Assembly: GCF_000724545.1 (NCBI RefSeq)
Contig: NZ_JHBV01000008.1
Coordinates: forward strand, 1 to 64,000
Length of the DNA: 64,000 bases
Origin: Aureispira sp. CCB-QB1
Lineage (GTDB): Bacteria; Bacteroidota; Bacteroidia; Chitinophagales; Saprospiraceae
Direction: 5' to 3'
The notes below the pieces were generated by a model. It had not been told where the DNA came from. It saw nothing but the letters and a program-made list of their open reading frames with translations, and did no database searches. Each line of letters begins with the position of its first letter. Positions within the stretch are counted from its first letter, which is position 1. This document shows, in pieces, positions 53,175-62,920 of this stretch. Position numbers and translations under genes: made by a program.

Positions 53175-54116
53175 TTACAACGCAGCTTTAAATTCTTGTA
53201 TCAATAGCTCGATATCTTCTGGACCATATTTTCTAGAAAAATGAACGGGAACAGGCTGCAAAACATTTGCTTCTCGCATTACTTTTCCTGACATAGCAGC
53301 ATAACTGTGGTAGTTTGTTTCGGCAAAAGCTTTATCTTCATTTTTGTAAAAACATTCTATAAAAACTTGGCGGCAGTCGGAAAAATGACTTGTAATTTTC
53401 CTGTGATTTTCTGGATGAGCAGCATGATCCATAATAATTCCCAATGAATCACCCTTTTGTAGATGCAACAAATGAAATAAGTCTTTGGCCTGATATTGAT
53501 GGTCTTCAATAATAATTATTCTTTCTGCTTGCTTTTGTTCAAAGGCTTCTTTTAGTTCTCGAACCCATTTGCCACCACGAAACCCACTGGCTTGAATGTC
53601 GATTTTGACGGTATCTATTTCTTTGAACAAATAAGCTAAAGTTGGAATTTTGTGGTCGAGTAAAATGCCAGTGACAGTAAAATTTTTTTCTTGGAAAATA
53701 ATATTGCTATAGAGAGGATTTTTTTCTACTAATTCCCAAACGGGTGGTTCCAATTCAAATACCTTAATTTCATTTTCAGAAATTAGCTCTCGAATTTCAT
53801 ATACAACCGCCCCCAACTCAATTAAATTCCAAGTATAGCTTTTTAATTTGGCTTGAACTTGCTGTGTAATATCCTTAGGACCACAAATAACAACTTTGCG
53901 CTGAATTCCAATTTGATGTCGAATGACCATATCAAAATTTACAAAATGATCAATGTGTGTGTGGCTAATAAAAACGGCATTGATATTTTGAACTTCTTTA
54001 ACAGTCCAATTGCTAGCATCACCACATTCACAAAGGTAATTCCAAGAGTGGTTATCTAGTTGCACTAAAATAGATATGTCTTCGTTGATCTGGTTTTTTA
54101 GAGTTGCTTGAAACAT
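53175..54116 (-). CDS. MBL-fold metallohydrolase, RNase Z-like
   Basis: 313 residues. Metal motif HTHIDH in AVFISHTHIDHFVNFD, later DHK in ILLDHKIPTLAYL, ED-H in IIEDHQYQ and a final FIECFYKNEDKAFAETNYHS block with His. The layout (short opening, HxHxDH near residue 50, long helical insert) is that of tRNase Z-like proteins that lack the exosite. It probably hydrolyses a phosphodiester or thioester; substrate unknown. Convergent with the unknown gene at 51697, co-directional with PP2C 118 bp upstream. Confidence 0.88.
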   Translation of the reverse strand: MFQATLKNQINEDISILVQLDNHSWNYLCECGDASNWTVKEVQNINAVFISHTHIDHFVNFDMVIRHQIGIQRKVVICGPKDITQQVQAKLKSYTWNLIELGAVVYEIRELISENEIKVFELEPPVWELVEKNPLYSNIIFQEKNFTVTGILLDHKIPTLAYLFKEIDTVKIDIQASGFRGGKWVRELKEAFEQKQAERIIIIEDHQYQAKDLFHLLHLQKGDSLGIIMDHAAHPENHRKITSHFSDCRQVFIECFYKNEDKAFAETNYHSYAAMSGKVMREANVLQPVPVHFSRKYGPEDIELLIQEFKAAL

Positions 54117-54234
54117 GAAAATAAAATGATGTTAATATGATTTTTTACGTCTTCTTAAAAGAAGAATTGCTCTAGAAAGTTCCCAAGCCTTTATCATTTT
54201 TAGAGTTTTGAGCCCTCCGAAAGCCTTATTGGAT

Positions 54235-54972
54235 TTAAAATAGCCGAATAATTGCTACATCGTCATTAGGTTTTAATCCATACTCTTGTTCTAGATAAAG
54301 ACATTTTCGGTCAAGCATATTGTCTTGTTGACTGAAATCTGTATCAAGCATTAAATACCTAATAGGGTCAATTTCGTAGACTGTTTCCGTATTGTTTTTC
54401 GCAAAACTCAGAATACCATCTGTTGAAATGGCTAGGTTAGTTACTTGCTCAAAGCTATATTGAGTGGTATGATTGGTCAGCCACTGATCAAATGTTTTAT
54501 GTAAGTGATAAGCTAAATAATCAGGTTTGTCATTTTGTTCTATCACTATAATTTGATCGTTGATGGCTACAACGCCATCTCCACTGACGGTTATCAAAGC
54601 CTTTTGAGTTGGGTAATGATAAACTAAGATAAGACAAGTAGCGACTAGTTCTTCTATTTCCAAAAAAAGATTATTTTTTTCAGTTTGAATGAGCGAAAAA
54701 AATTGACAAAGTACTTGATGAGATAGTTGCTGTATTGAAAGCTGTTCCAATTCCAATTTGGCGTTCTTAAGTGCTAGATAAGGAAATTCTTGTAGGATTT
54801 TTTTTAATATTTTGCCAAATAGAGTCGCCGCAAAATGACTGTCTTTGCCAGAAGAACATCCATCCATGACTCCAGCAACTAACCAGTCTTGATGAATTTG
54901 TTTTGAGTATAAAAAATCTTCACAAAAAACAGGATGAAATTCGCCTAATTGTAATGTTGAGTATACTTGCAT
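54235..54972 (-). CDS. PP2C-like protein phosphatase
   Basis: 245 residues. PP2C signatures: VAGVMDGCSSGKDSHFAA (the metal-binding D-G), LITVSGDGVVAIND, NLAISTDGILSFAK (metal Asp) and PNDDVAIIRLF at the C-terminus (the last metal Asp). The usual early ExRxxxE is reduced to HPVFCEDFLYS. It is a manganese/magnesium-dependent Ser/Thr phosphatase, cytoplasmic. No adjacent Ser/Thr kinase is found. Terminator of the nrd operon separates it from nrdA. Confidence 0.8.
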   Translation of the reverse strand: MQVYSTLQLGEFHPVFCEDFLYSKQIHQDWLVAGVMDGCSSGKDSHFAATLFGKILKKILQEFPYLALKNAKLELEQLSIQQLSHQVLCQFFSLIQTEKNNLFLEIEELVATCLILVYHYPTQKALITVSGDGVVAINDQIIVIEQNDKPDYLAYHLHKTFDQWLTNHTTQYSFEQVTNLAISTDGILSFAKNNTETVYEIDPIRYLMLDTDFSQQDNMLDRKCLYLEQEYGLKPNDDVAIIRLF

Positions 54973-55066
54973 GCTCTAAAGTAATTCTTTTTTGTCATAG
55001 AACAAAAAAGATTTCTTATTCCAAGAATTTTGAGGCAATTGCTAAATTTGATAACTCGCTACTAAC

Positions 55067-55100
55067 AAAAAAAGCGAACAACCCTAAGGAGTTGCTCGCC
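55067..55100 (-). terminator. Terminator of the nrdB-nrdA operon
   Basis: Minus-strand GGCGAGCAACTCC and GTTGTTCGC make the stem, followed by TTTTTTTGTT. Confidence 0.75.
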
Positions 55101-55152
55101 TTTATATGGTACGTTTTAATTCTTGTTTGCTATCAAAACAAAAGACATTTTA

Positions 55153-57543
55153 TTAAGAACCACACATTAGACAATCGTCAGGATTATCTAGGCTACAAGA
55201 AATACCTTCATCCGTATTGGCAGGATCAACTGTTTCCGCCTTAACAAATTTTTGTTGGTGTTTAGCTGATAATGTAAATTTGATAGGATCAACAGCTGCC
55301 TTACTTCTTAGGTAATACATGCCTGTTTTTAATCCTTTTTTCCATGCATAGAAATGCATAGATGTTAATTTAGCAAATGTTGGATTTTCTACAAATAAAT
55401 TCAAGCTTTGCGATTGACAAATAAATGCCCCTCTATCTGCCGACATGTCAATAATATGACGTTGCTTAATTTCATACGCTGTTTTGTAGAGCGCTTTGAT
55501 ATCGTCTGGAATTTCTTTGATATTTTGGATAGATCCGTTAGCAGCCATCAATTGCTCTTTGATTTCTTCTGTCCATAAGCCCAGCTCAATCAAATCTTTC
55601 AGCAGATGCTTGTTAACAATAATATACTCACCCGAAAGTGTTCTGCGAGTGTAGATATTAGAAGTATAGGGTTCAAAACATTCATTGTTACCTAAGATCT
55701 GAGATGTTGAGGCTGTTGGCATTGGAGCCAATAATAAACTGTTGCGAACACCATATTTTTTGATGTTAGCGCGAAGTTTATCCCAATCCCATTTTGAGGA
55801 AGGAGTTTGATCCCACATATCAAATTGCAAAATTCCTTGACTAATAGGAGAGCCTTCATAAGATTGGTAAGGACCTTCTTCTTTTGCTAGTTCAGCAGAT
55901 TCTGTTACGGCAGCATAGTACATCGTTTCAAAAATAGCTCTATTAAGCATTTTTCCTTCTGTACTATCAAATGGATAGCGCATTAAAATCAAGGCATCTG
56001 CCAAACCTTGCACACCAATACCAATTGGACGGTGGCGCATGTTAGAATTGTAGGCTTCTTGTACAGGATAATAGTTAATGTCGATAACCTTGTTCAAGTT
56101 GCGAGTAACTATTCTAGTAATTTCGTATAGTTTGTCAAAATCGAACTTACCATTAATCACAAATTTAGGTAAAGAGATAGAAGCTAAGTTACAAACAGCC
56201 ACTTCGTCTTTAGAGGTATATTCCATAATCTCAGTACAAAGATTACTAGAACGAATAACACCTAAATTCTTTTGGTTTGACTTTGAGTTAGCGTGATCCT
56301 TGTACAACATGTAAGGCGTTCCAGTCTCAATTTGAGACTCAAGAATTTTGGTCCACAATTCACGCGCTTTGATTGTTTTTCTTCCTTTTCCTTCTGCTTC
56401 GTATTTTTGATATAATTTTTCGAATTCTTCACCATACGTATTGTACAAGTCAGGACATTCATTAGGACACATCAACGTCCATTCTACATCCTCTTCTACA
56501 CGTTGCATGAATAAATCAGAAATCCACATAGCATAGAATAAATCTCTAGCACGTTTTTCTTCTTTACCGTGATTCTTTTTAAGATCTAAGAAATCAAAAA
56601 TGTCAGCATGCCAAGGTTCTAGATAAACCGCAAAAGCACCTTTCCGCTTCCCACCTCCTTGGTCAACATAACGAGCCGTATCATTATATACTCTCAACAT
56701 AGGAACAATACCATTGGAAGTACCCCCTGTTCCTTTAATATAACTACCTTGTGCACGAACATTGTGAATGCTCAATCCAATTCCACCGGCAGACTGAGAA
56801 ATCTTGGCACAACGTGTTAGGGTTTCAAAAATACCAGAAATGGAATCCTCGGTAGCACTCAACAAAAAGCAAGAAGACAATTGAGGTTTTGGAGTTCCAG
56901 CATTAAACAAAGTTGGGGTAGCATGGATAAACCACTTTTCGGACATCAAACTATAGGTTTGGATTGCAGAAACAATATCCTGTCCATGAATGCCAATGGC
57001 AGCACGCATCAACATATATTGAGGACGTTCTACGATTTTACCATCCATGCGCAACAAATAAGAGCGCTCCAAGGTTTTAAAACCAAAGTAGTCAAATTCA
57101 TAATCATTCTCATGTTTGATAGCCGTATCAAACACTTTGCGGTTTTTCCAAATAATATCAAATGTTTCATTGGATATTAACTGGGCATTTTCTCCTGTTT
57201 TAGGATCAATATACTCGTGCAATGCTTTCATTGTTTTAGAGAAAGAATTGTTAGAGTTTTTGTGTAAGTTAGAAACCGATATACGGGCTGCCAAAATTGC
57301 GTAATCAGGATGTTGAGTAGCCATAGTAGCAGCAGTCTCAGAAGCCAAATTATCTAAGATAGTTGTACTAACACCATCGTATAAACCTTGGATAACCTTT
57401 TTGCAAATTTCAATAGAATCTACATAACGAAGGTCAAGACCGTTGCATAGATACTCAATGCGTTTTTTGATTTTATCAAAAGAGACATCTTCTTTTTTTC
57501 CATTTCTTTTTAGTACTTGCATTTTTTTTGTTTTGATGTCCAT
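55153..57543 (-). CDS. nrdA: Class I ribonucleotide reductase, large subunit
   Basis: 796 residues from the ATG at 57543 ([20 protein letters not shown]). An earlier in-frame start adds 32 residues with no homology to the family. An N-terminal ATP-cone ([14 protein letters not shown]) controls overall activity. Active site: LSSCFLL (first redox Cys), [10 protein letters not shown] (radical Cys and Glu), [32 protein letters not shown]-terminal shuttle cysteines CLMC in [10 protein letters not shown]. Reduces ribonucleoside diphosphates. Downstream of nrdB (296 bp gap), with a terminator after the stop. Confidence 0.96.
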   Translation of the reverse strand: MDIKTKKMQVLKRNGKKEDVSFDKIKKRIEYLCNGLDLRYVDSIEICKKVIQGLYDGVSTTILDNLASETAATMATQHPDYAILAARISVSNLHKNSNNSFSKTMKALHEYIDPKTGENAQLISNETFDIIWKNRKVFDTAIKHENDYEFDYFGFKTLERSYLLRMDGKIVERPQYMLMRAAIGIHGQDIVSAIQTYSLMSEKWFIHATPTLFNAGTPKPQLSSCFLLSATEDSISGIFETLTRCAKISQSAGGIGLSIHNVRAQGSYIKGTGGTSNGIVPMLRVYNDTARYVDQGGGKRKGAFAVYLEPWHADIFDFLDLKKNHGKEEKRARDLFYAMWISDLFMQRVEEDVEWTLMCPNECPDLYNTYGEEFEKLYQKYEAEGKGRKTIKARELWTKILESQIETGTPYMLYKDHANSKSNQKNLGVIRSSNLCTEIMEYTSKDEVAVCNLASISLPKFVINGKFDFDKLYEITRIVTRNLNKVIDINYYPVQEAYNSNMRHRPIGIGVQGLADALILMRYPFDSTEGKMLNRAIFETMYYAAVTESAELAKEEGPYQSYEGSPISQGILQFDMWDQTPSSKWDWDKLRANIKKYGVRNSLLLAPMPTASTSQILGNNECFEPYTSNIYTRRTLSGEYIIVNKHLLKDLIELGLWTEEIKEQLMAANGSIQNIKEIPDDIKALYKTAYEIKQRHIIDMSADRGAFICQSQSLNLFVENPTFAKLTSMHFYAWKKGLKTGMYYLRSKAAVDPIKFTLSAKHQQKFVKAETVDPANTDEGISCSLDNPDDCLMCGS

Positions 57544-57839
57544 GCGCTTCTTCACGCATGTATTTTGGTGGAACAATCTAGTAGTGAATACTAGTAATAC
57601 TTTGGGACGCCCAATAATCAAACCTTTGGTATAGGGCAAAGATTGGACGAGTGACTATTCTAAAGAAAGCTTTCAGCTGCTTCAATAGCCACTTAACAAG
57701 TTGATCTGTTTCTTTTTGTTATAATTATAGCCTGCCCAACAAACTAGTGCTTACGTGAAGTCAGTTGGCAGACTATGAGAAGTTGTGTAAGAAAAAATAG
57801 ATAGCGTTTAAAACAATGATTTCTTACCAATTCATTTTG

Positions 57840-58814
57840 CTAAAAATCTTCGTCTAGAGAGAACGTTTGCTTTTCACGATCTGCCATTACGCCAGCTTTT
57901 TGATAATCGCCCACACGTTTTTCGAAGAAATTGGTTTTTCCTTGCAAGGAAATTAAGTCCATCCAAGAGAAAGGATTTGCCGTGCCATAAACCTTATCGT
58001 TGCCCAAGGAAACCAACAAGCGATCTGCTACAAATTCGATGTATTCGTTCATCAAACCTGAGTTCATTCCAATTAAAGAAACAGGAAGCGCATCGGTTAC
58101 AAATTCTTTTTCAAATTCAACCGCTTCAGTAATAATATCTTGAAGTTCTCTTTTGTCTAGTTTGTTTTCTAACATAGAGTACAACAAGCAAGCAAAATCA
58201 CAGTGCATCCCTTCGTCTCTACTGATAAGCTCATTAGAGAACGTCAAACCAGGCATTAGACCACGTTTTTTAAGCCAGTAAATAGCACAGAAGCTACCTG
58301 AAAAGAAAATACCTTCTACCGCAGCAAAAGCAATCAAGCGATGAGCAAAAGATGGTGCTTCATCAATCCATTTTAAAGCCCATTTAGCTTTTTTCTGAAC
58401 ACAAGGAAGGGTGTTCATGGCTTTGAATAGACCATTTTTTTCTTCGGTATCTCTGATGTAGGTATCTATTAAAAGGCTATACGTTTCTGCGTGTATATCT
58501 TCAATCTGTATCTGGGTAGAGTAGAAAGAACGCGCTTCCGCAATTTGCACGTCCTTGTAGAAATTTAAAACTAAATTCTCATTAACAATGCCATCACTAG
58601 CTGCAAAAAATGCTAAGACATGTTTAATGAAATGGCGCTCATTGTCATTTAGCTTTTCATTCCAATCAACGATGTCTGCTTCTAGATCAATTTCGTCTGT
58701 AGTCCAAAAACAAGCCAAGGCTTTTTTTCGCATTTCCCATACTGCATCATGTTGAATTGGAAACAAAACAAAACGATCGTCACTCTCTGTAAGAATTAAT
58801 TCTTTATTATTCAT
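57840..58814 (-). CDS. nrdB: Class Ia ribonucleotide reductase, small subunit
   Basis: 324 residues. Ferritin-like di-iron protein: first-helix ligand region in [38 protein letters not shown] with the iron ligands E and H and the radical tyrosine (the Y in AETYSLL, at the place of the radical Tyr in eukaryotic-type R2), and [15 protein letters not shown] and [13 protein letters not shown] for the second half of the site. It makes the tyrosyl radical used by NrdA. First gene of the nrdB-nrdA transcript. The upstream region holds DnaA boxes. Confidence 0.96.
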   Translation of the reverse strand: MNNKELILTESDDRFVLFPIQHDAVWEMRKKALACFWTTDEIDLEADIVDWNEKLNDNERHFIKHVLAFFAASDGIVNENLVLNFYKDVQIAEARSFYSTQIQIEDIHAETYSLLIDTYIRDTEEKNGLFKAMNTLPCVQKKAKWALKWIDEAPSFAHRLIAFAAVEGIFFSGSFCAIYWLKKRGLMPGLTFSNELISRDEGMHCDFACLLYSMLENKLDKRELQDIITEAVEFEKEFVTDALPVSLIGMNSGLMNEYIEFVADRLLVSLGNDKVYGTANPFSWMDLISLQGKTNFFEKRVGDYQKAGVMADREKQTFSLDEDF

Positions 58815-58833
58815 TTGATTTAAAACAATTTGT

Positions 58834-59241
58834 TGTGGATAAGTCTCTGTGAAATGATCTCGTGAATAAGTTAAAAAGGAATATTTAACAGGTACTTGTC
58901 CGGGTTAATTTTTGTGCTTATCAAATTTATAGTTTTTATTCCAATCGCCCAAATTGGCTTTTGTTGTTATTTTAATGTTAAGAGTTTATTGGTTTGATTA
59001 TCAATTATTTAAAACTTAAATAAAAATATTCTTCAAATGATATGCTCAAAAAACACTTATCAACAGATATTTTGTGAATAACTAACTTAGTACCTTGATT
59101 TCGCTATGTTTTTTGCCATTTTCATACTAAAAGATCTAAAAAGTTTCATACTAAAAAAAGGGTGTAAAAACAAAAATATTCATTAATTTTTTGAAACTTT
59201 TTTTTGTAAAAGAAAATAGTATTGTTGTAAAATGTGGATAA
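58834..59241. promoter_or_regulatory. DnaA-box cluster in an AT-rich region upstream of nrdB
   Basis: TGTGGATAA at 58834-58842 and at 59233-59241 are perfect DnaA boxes (TTATCCACA on the minus strand). TGTGAATAA at 59073-59081 (TTATTCACA) also fits TTATNCACA. TTATCAACA at 59057-59065 and CGTGAATAA at 58861-58869 differ by one base. The stretch is very AT-rich. It could mediate DnaA control of nrdBA, as known for the E. coli nrdAB promoter, or form part of a replication origin. Confidence 0.6.
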
Positions 59242-59379
59242 CTTTTTTGAAAGGGGAATTTTATACCCCCAAAAGAAGGATAACAGTCTTTGGGATAAGA
59301 ATAAAAATAGGGAAAATAAGCGGCTAGCAAATCTAACCAGTAATGATTGGAAAAATTGAACAAGCGCAACAAAAATAGC

Positions 59380-59916
59380 TTAGCTTTGCATGGCGATAGT
59401 ACACAATCCTATTTTTCCTGTCTCTAAGGTTGGCCAAACATGTTGACCATAAATAGCATCAACACCTTCTAGAACGCCATCTTCAATCATGGGAATTGCT
59501 CCGCCAGGAATGTTTTCTTCGTCGGGTTGAAAAATAAAGCGGATATTATGTTGAAGTCGATCTTTGTATTGAACAATTAATTTAGCAGCGCCCAAAAGCA
59601 TGGCTGTATGAGCATCGTGCCCACACATGTGTGCAATACCTTTGATGGTAGATTGATAGCTTTTATCTCCTAATTCTTGAATTGGAAGGGCATCCATATC
59701 TGCTCTCAATGCAATTCTTTTTCCTGCATTAGGAACATTTAAATCGGCATATAAACCATTTTTACCTATATTGGAATGAACTTCTAAGCCCAACGCAAGT
59801 AATTCTTGTCGAACTAATGCAACTGTTTGATAAACCTCTGAGCCAAGTTCTGGATATTGGTGAATGTGTCGACGAGTTTGTACAGTTTCTGTAAGAATAT
59901 TTGTAGGTATAAGCAT
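59380..59916 (-). pseudogene. Truncated M20 amidohydrolase (HipO/AmhX-like) remnant
   Basis: 178 residues, less than half of the usual 380-400. The N-terminal half is good: RRHIHQYPELGSEVYQT, ADMDALPIQELGD, HMCGHDAHTAMLLGAAK (metal His and Asp) and FQPDEENIPGGA. After YGQHVWPTLETGKIGLCTIA the frame stops, where relatives continue with the dimerisation domain and the last metal His. No frame in the next 500 bp restores homology. It is therefore likely dead, cut by deletion or rearrangement. Confidence 0.8.
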
Positions 59917-60110
59917 GTTTTGAGATATTGAGGATTTTTAAAATTGAATGCATGCACAATAGTTTGTTATAGTAATAGGGGAAACTGCTATACAACTATA
60001 CATTAGGGTAAATTTGGAGCAAGTATCAACTGATTGTGATTTCATACTTAACCAAACTAATACGATTTTCAACGGAGTAATATTAGATATTATTAGGATA
60101 ATAAATAAAA

Positions 60111-61913
60111 ATGAATTTAGAAAAAATATATCAAGAACGTTTAAATGATTTCTTGAAACAGCAAAAAGGGAAAGCAAGTAAGATGTTCCAAATTGGAAAT
60201 ATTCGAGTTGCTTTGTTTGTTTTGATGGTGTATTGTTTGGTCCAATTTTTTAGTTCAGAGTTTGAAACGATGTATTGGTGGTGGGGATTCTTGGGAGTGC
60301 TGCCTGTTTTTATATTTTTCATTCGTTTGCATCAACGTCATTTTGATGAAAAAAGAAGGATTGATGAGTTGGTTGTTATTAATGAGAAAGAGCTTAAGGC
60401 ATTAGAAACCAATCGACCGCAGTTTGAAGGAGGAGGTGAATTTGATGATCCTAGACACGATTATTGTTCAGATTTAGATTTGTTTGGTTCGGCAGGATTA
60501 TTTGCTTTTGTCAATCGAACTTCAACCGCAAAAGGAAAAGAACGGCTGGCAAATTTATTTAAACAACCTTTTGAAAACCCCAAAACCATTTATACACAGC
60601 AAGAAGCAGTGAAGGTGTTGAGTCCTAAGGTTGATTTTCGCCAAGCTTTTATGGCAAATGGTAGAATTACAGAAGATACTTTGGATGACATTGCTTACTT
60701 GCAAGCTTGGGCGGAAGCTCCTGTTGCTTTTTTAGAATCAATTCCTTGGAGAATTGCTCGTATTATCTTGCCTTTGTTGTCTATTGTCGCATTGGTTTAT
60801 TTTATCATAACTTTTAATCACCTTCCATTGGTGGTAATGGGGACGTTGAACTTTGCCTTATTAGGCGTAAAAAGCAAATATGTAGGAAAAGAACACACAG
60901 AAATAGGGAAGCGCCAAGAAATTTTAAGAATGTATGTTTCCTTGTTAGACTTAGCAAATCAAGAAGATTTTGGAGATGCTGCGATATTGAATGAAATTAA
61001 AGAAACGGCTAAAGCCGCACAGTCTGGTTTTGGTCGATTGACTAAGATTGTGGATTATTTCGATCAACGGTTAAATATATTTGTAGGTTTAGGGCTAAAT
61101 CTACTTATTTTGTACGATGTGCATTGCTTGTTTGCTTTAGAAGCTTGGAAGAAAAAACACAAACAATTTTTGACAAAGTGGTTGGATAGTGTAGCGGAGT
61201 TGGACGGATTGATTAGTCTAGCTACTTTTAATTATAATAATCCTGAATTAAATTTTCCTCAGTTAGAAAAATCTGACAAGTTGTATGTGCATGCAGAAGC
61301 CTTAGGGCATCCTTTAATTTCTGTGCAAGAACGGGTGTGTAATGATACAAAACTAGGAAGCCAACACAAAGTTTTTGTCGTGACAGGATCAAACATGGCG
61401 GGCAAGAGTACTTTTTTACGTTGTGTAGCGATAAATTTGTTGTTAGCAAAATGTGGTGCACCCGTTTGTGCAACTTCATTTAAGTGTTCTATAATGGATA
61501 TTATGACATCTATGCGGGTGCAGGATTCTATCAGCCAGCAGACTTCTTATTTTCAAGCGGAATTGTTGCGTTTGCAGTATATAATTCAATCCTTAAAAGA
61601 AGGGAAGCCTACATTTATTATTTTAGATGAAATATTGAAAGGAACGAACTCTGAAGATAAATTGCTTGGTTCTCAATTGTTAGTGCAACACTTTTTAGAC
61701 TTTAATTGCTTAGCGATGGTTGCTACACATGATCTAGAATTAGGAAATATGCAAGACGATTTACCGGATCAAGTCGAAAATCTTTGTTTCGAAAGTATTA
61801 TTGAAAATGATGAATTGAGTTTTGATTACAAACTAAATAGAGGCATTGCCAAAAATAAGAATGCAACATTTCTAATGCGTAAGATGGAGATTGTTCCCAA
61901 GGAGTTGTTTTAA
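60111..61913 (+). CDS. Membrane-anchored MutS-like ATPase
   Basis: 600 residues. The C-terminal third is a MutS domain V ATPase: Walker A TGSNMAGKST (425-434), SISQQTSYFQAEL, Walker B TFIILDEILKGTNSEDK (501-517) and ATHDLELG. No mismatch-recognition domain I is present. Instead there are two pairs of hydrophobic helices (about 32-48 and 56-72; 214-232 and 236-254), so the protein is anchored in the membrane. MutS-like proteins of this kind are widespread in Bacteroidota; classical mismatch repair is unlikely. Divergent from the M20 remnant. Single gene. Confidence 0.85.
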   Translation: MNLEKIYQERLNDFLKQQKGKASKMFQIGNIRVALFVLMVYCLVQFFSSEFETMYWWWGFLGVLPVFIFFIRLHQRHFDEKRRIDELVVINEKELKALETNRPQFEGGGEFDDPRHDYCSDLDLFGSAGLFAFVNRTSTAKGKERLANLFKQPFENPKTIYTQQEAVKVLSPKVDFRQAFMANGRITEDTLDDIAYLQAWAEAPVAFLESIPWRIARIILPLLSIVALVYFIITFNHLPLVVMGTLNFALLGVKSKYVGKEHTEIGKRQEILRMYVSLLDLANQEDFGDAAILNEIKETAKAAQSGFGRLTKIVDYFDQRLNIFVGLGLNLLILYDVHCLFALEAWKKKHKQFLTKWLDSVAELDGLISLATFNYNNPELNFPQLEKSDKLYVHAEALGHPLISVQERVCNDTKLGSQHKVFVVTGSNMAGKSTFLRCVAINLLLAKCGAPVCATSFKCSIMDIMTSMRVQDSISQQTSYFQAELLRLQYIIQSLKEGKPTFIILDEILKGTNSEDKLLGSQLLVQHFLDFNCLAMVATHDLELGNMQDDLPDQVENLCFESIIENDELSFDYKLNRGIAKNKNATFLMRKMEIVPKELF

Positions 61914-61929
61914 TTTCAAAGAAAGAATA

Positions 61930-61974
61930 CTTGCTACACTCGAACGGGCTAAGTGTTTGTTTGAGTGTAGCAAG
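61930..61974. terminator. Hairpin between convergent genes
   Basis: CTTGCTACACTC pairs perfectly with GAGTGTAGCAAG across a 21-base loop, between the MutS-like gene and the lipoprotein gene. T tract is weak. Confidence 0.7.
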
Positions 61975-62035
61975 TGGTTTAATCTAATTTCAATAGACGT
62001 AGTGACAGTGTAGCTAACGGGCAACTGAATTCTTT

Positions 62036-62692
62036 CTATACTTTTTCAAAAATATAACGTTGTATGTATTCTGGAGGAATAGGATAGTAATCTACAGCCG
62101 ACCAGCCAACTTCATAACTATCTAAGATCAGTACATTATTACTTAATCTAAAAATTCTGAAACGCCCATATTGAGGAGGACCGCATCGAGCGGCTAGTGG
62201 ACTAGGATCAGAGCAATACAATGCTGCTACATCCAACAAATAATCAGTGCAATTTACTTGATACATACCATGATAGCATTCATGTGGAATGTTGGGGGTG
62301 TAATCTAGTAAATGAAAGCCAGTCGCATCAATCCAATTTAAGCGAATGTTATGATTATAGGTAAAACTTAGCGTGTCGGGAAGGTGTGCATAAATCATGT
62401 CACAACTAGTGCTGTTGCCTTCGTGGTCCAATACGTCAGTAAGTACCCAAGTGCCCTGGAGTCTTACTTGGCAGTCTCCATCAGAAGCACTTGGTTTTGC
62501 AGTGGCGGTATTGAGATTGGAAAGTGCTGGTGCAATTGATTGATTGGTAATCGTATTTGAAGTATTTGAAGGGGTGTTGGAAGTGCCTATGGCAGATGTA
62601 GTTGGGGTTGGATTAATAATTTCGTTGTTTTGGCAACCAATTACAAGGGTCAGTAGTAAGCCAATGGAACCCAATAAGATACTTTTTTTCAT
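62036..62692 (-). CDS. Lipocalin-like lipoprotein
   Basis: 218 residues. Lipobox LVIGC (Cys 20), then a Thr/Asn/Ser-rich spacer of about 50 residues. The folded part begins QVRLQGTWVLTDVLDHEGN and ends FRIFRLSNNVLILDSYEVGW, the layout of Bacteroidota lipocalin-like domains (G-x-W start, about 130 residues). Six or so cysteines (SCDMIYAH, ECYHGMYQVNCTD, YCSDPSPLAARCGPP) are unusual and suggest disulfides. Ligand unknown. Monocistronic. Confidence 0.7.
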   Translation of the reverse strand: MKKSILLGSIGLLLTLVIGCQNNEIINPTPTTSAIGTSNTPSNTSNTITNQSIAPALSNLNTATAKPSASDGDCQVRLQGTWVLTDVLDHEGNSTSCDMIYAHLPDTLSFTYNHNIRLNWIDATGFHLLDYTPNIPHECYHGMYQVNCTDYLLDVAALYCSDPSPLAARCGPPQYGRFRIFRLSNNVLILDSYEVGWSAVDYYPIPPEYIQRYIFEKV

Positions 62693-62920
62693 ATAATTAT
62701 ATTGTTATAGTTAATTAAAATAAGTAGATGGTTTAAGTAAATGATTAGCAAAATTTAACTGCCAATAATTGCTTATTTCGATCTATCATTTGATTACAAT
62801 ACAAAGGTATATGAATAAGGATGGGAAGTCGATGCAAAAAATGATACAAGACTTGCAAAAAAAAGTAAAATACGATAGGTTATCATAAAATTGTATAAAA
62901 TCTATCTGATTAGGTGCTTG

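Noticed and set aside
54235-54972. TerY-type phosphorylation triad around the PP2C-like gene
   Set aside because: No von Willebrand A protein or Ser/Thr kinase gene is adjacent; neighbours are an MBL hydrolase and nrdA.
57544-57639. N-terminal 32-residue extension of NrdA
   Set aside because: The extension is unlike any NrdA and the ATP-cone begins normally after the later ATG.
59151-59372. Possible 73-residue minus-strand protein continuing the M20 remnant
   Set aside because: Its sequence is aromatic and low-complexity with no M20 motif, and it spans the DnaA-box region.
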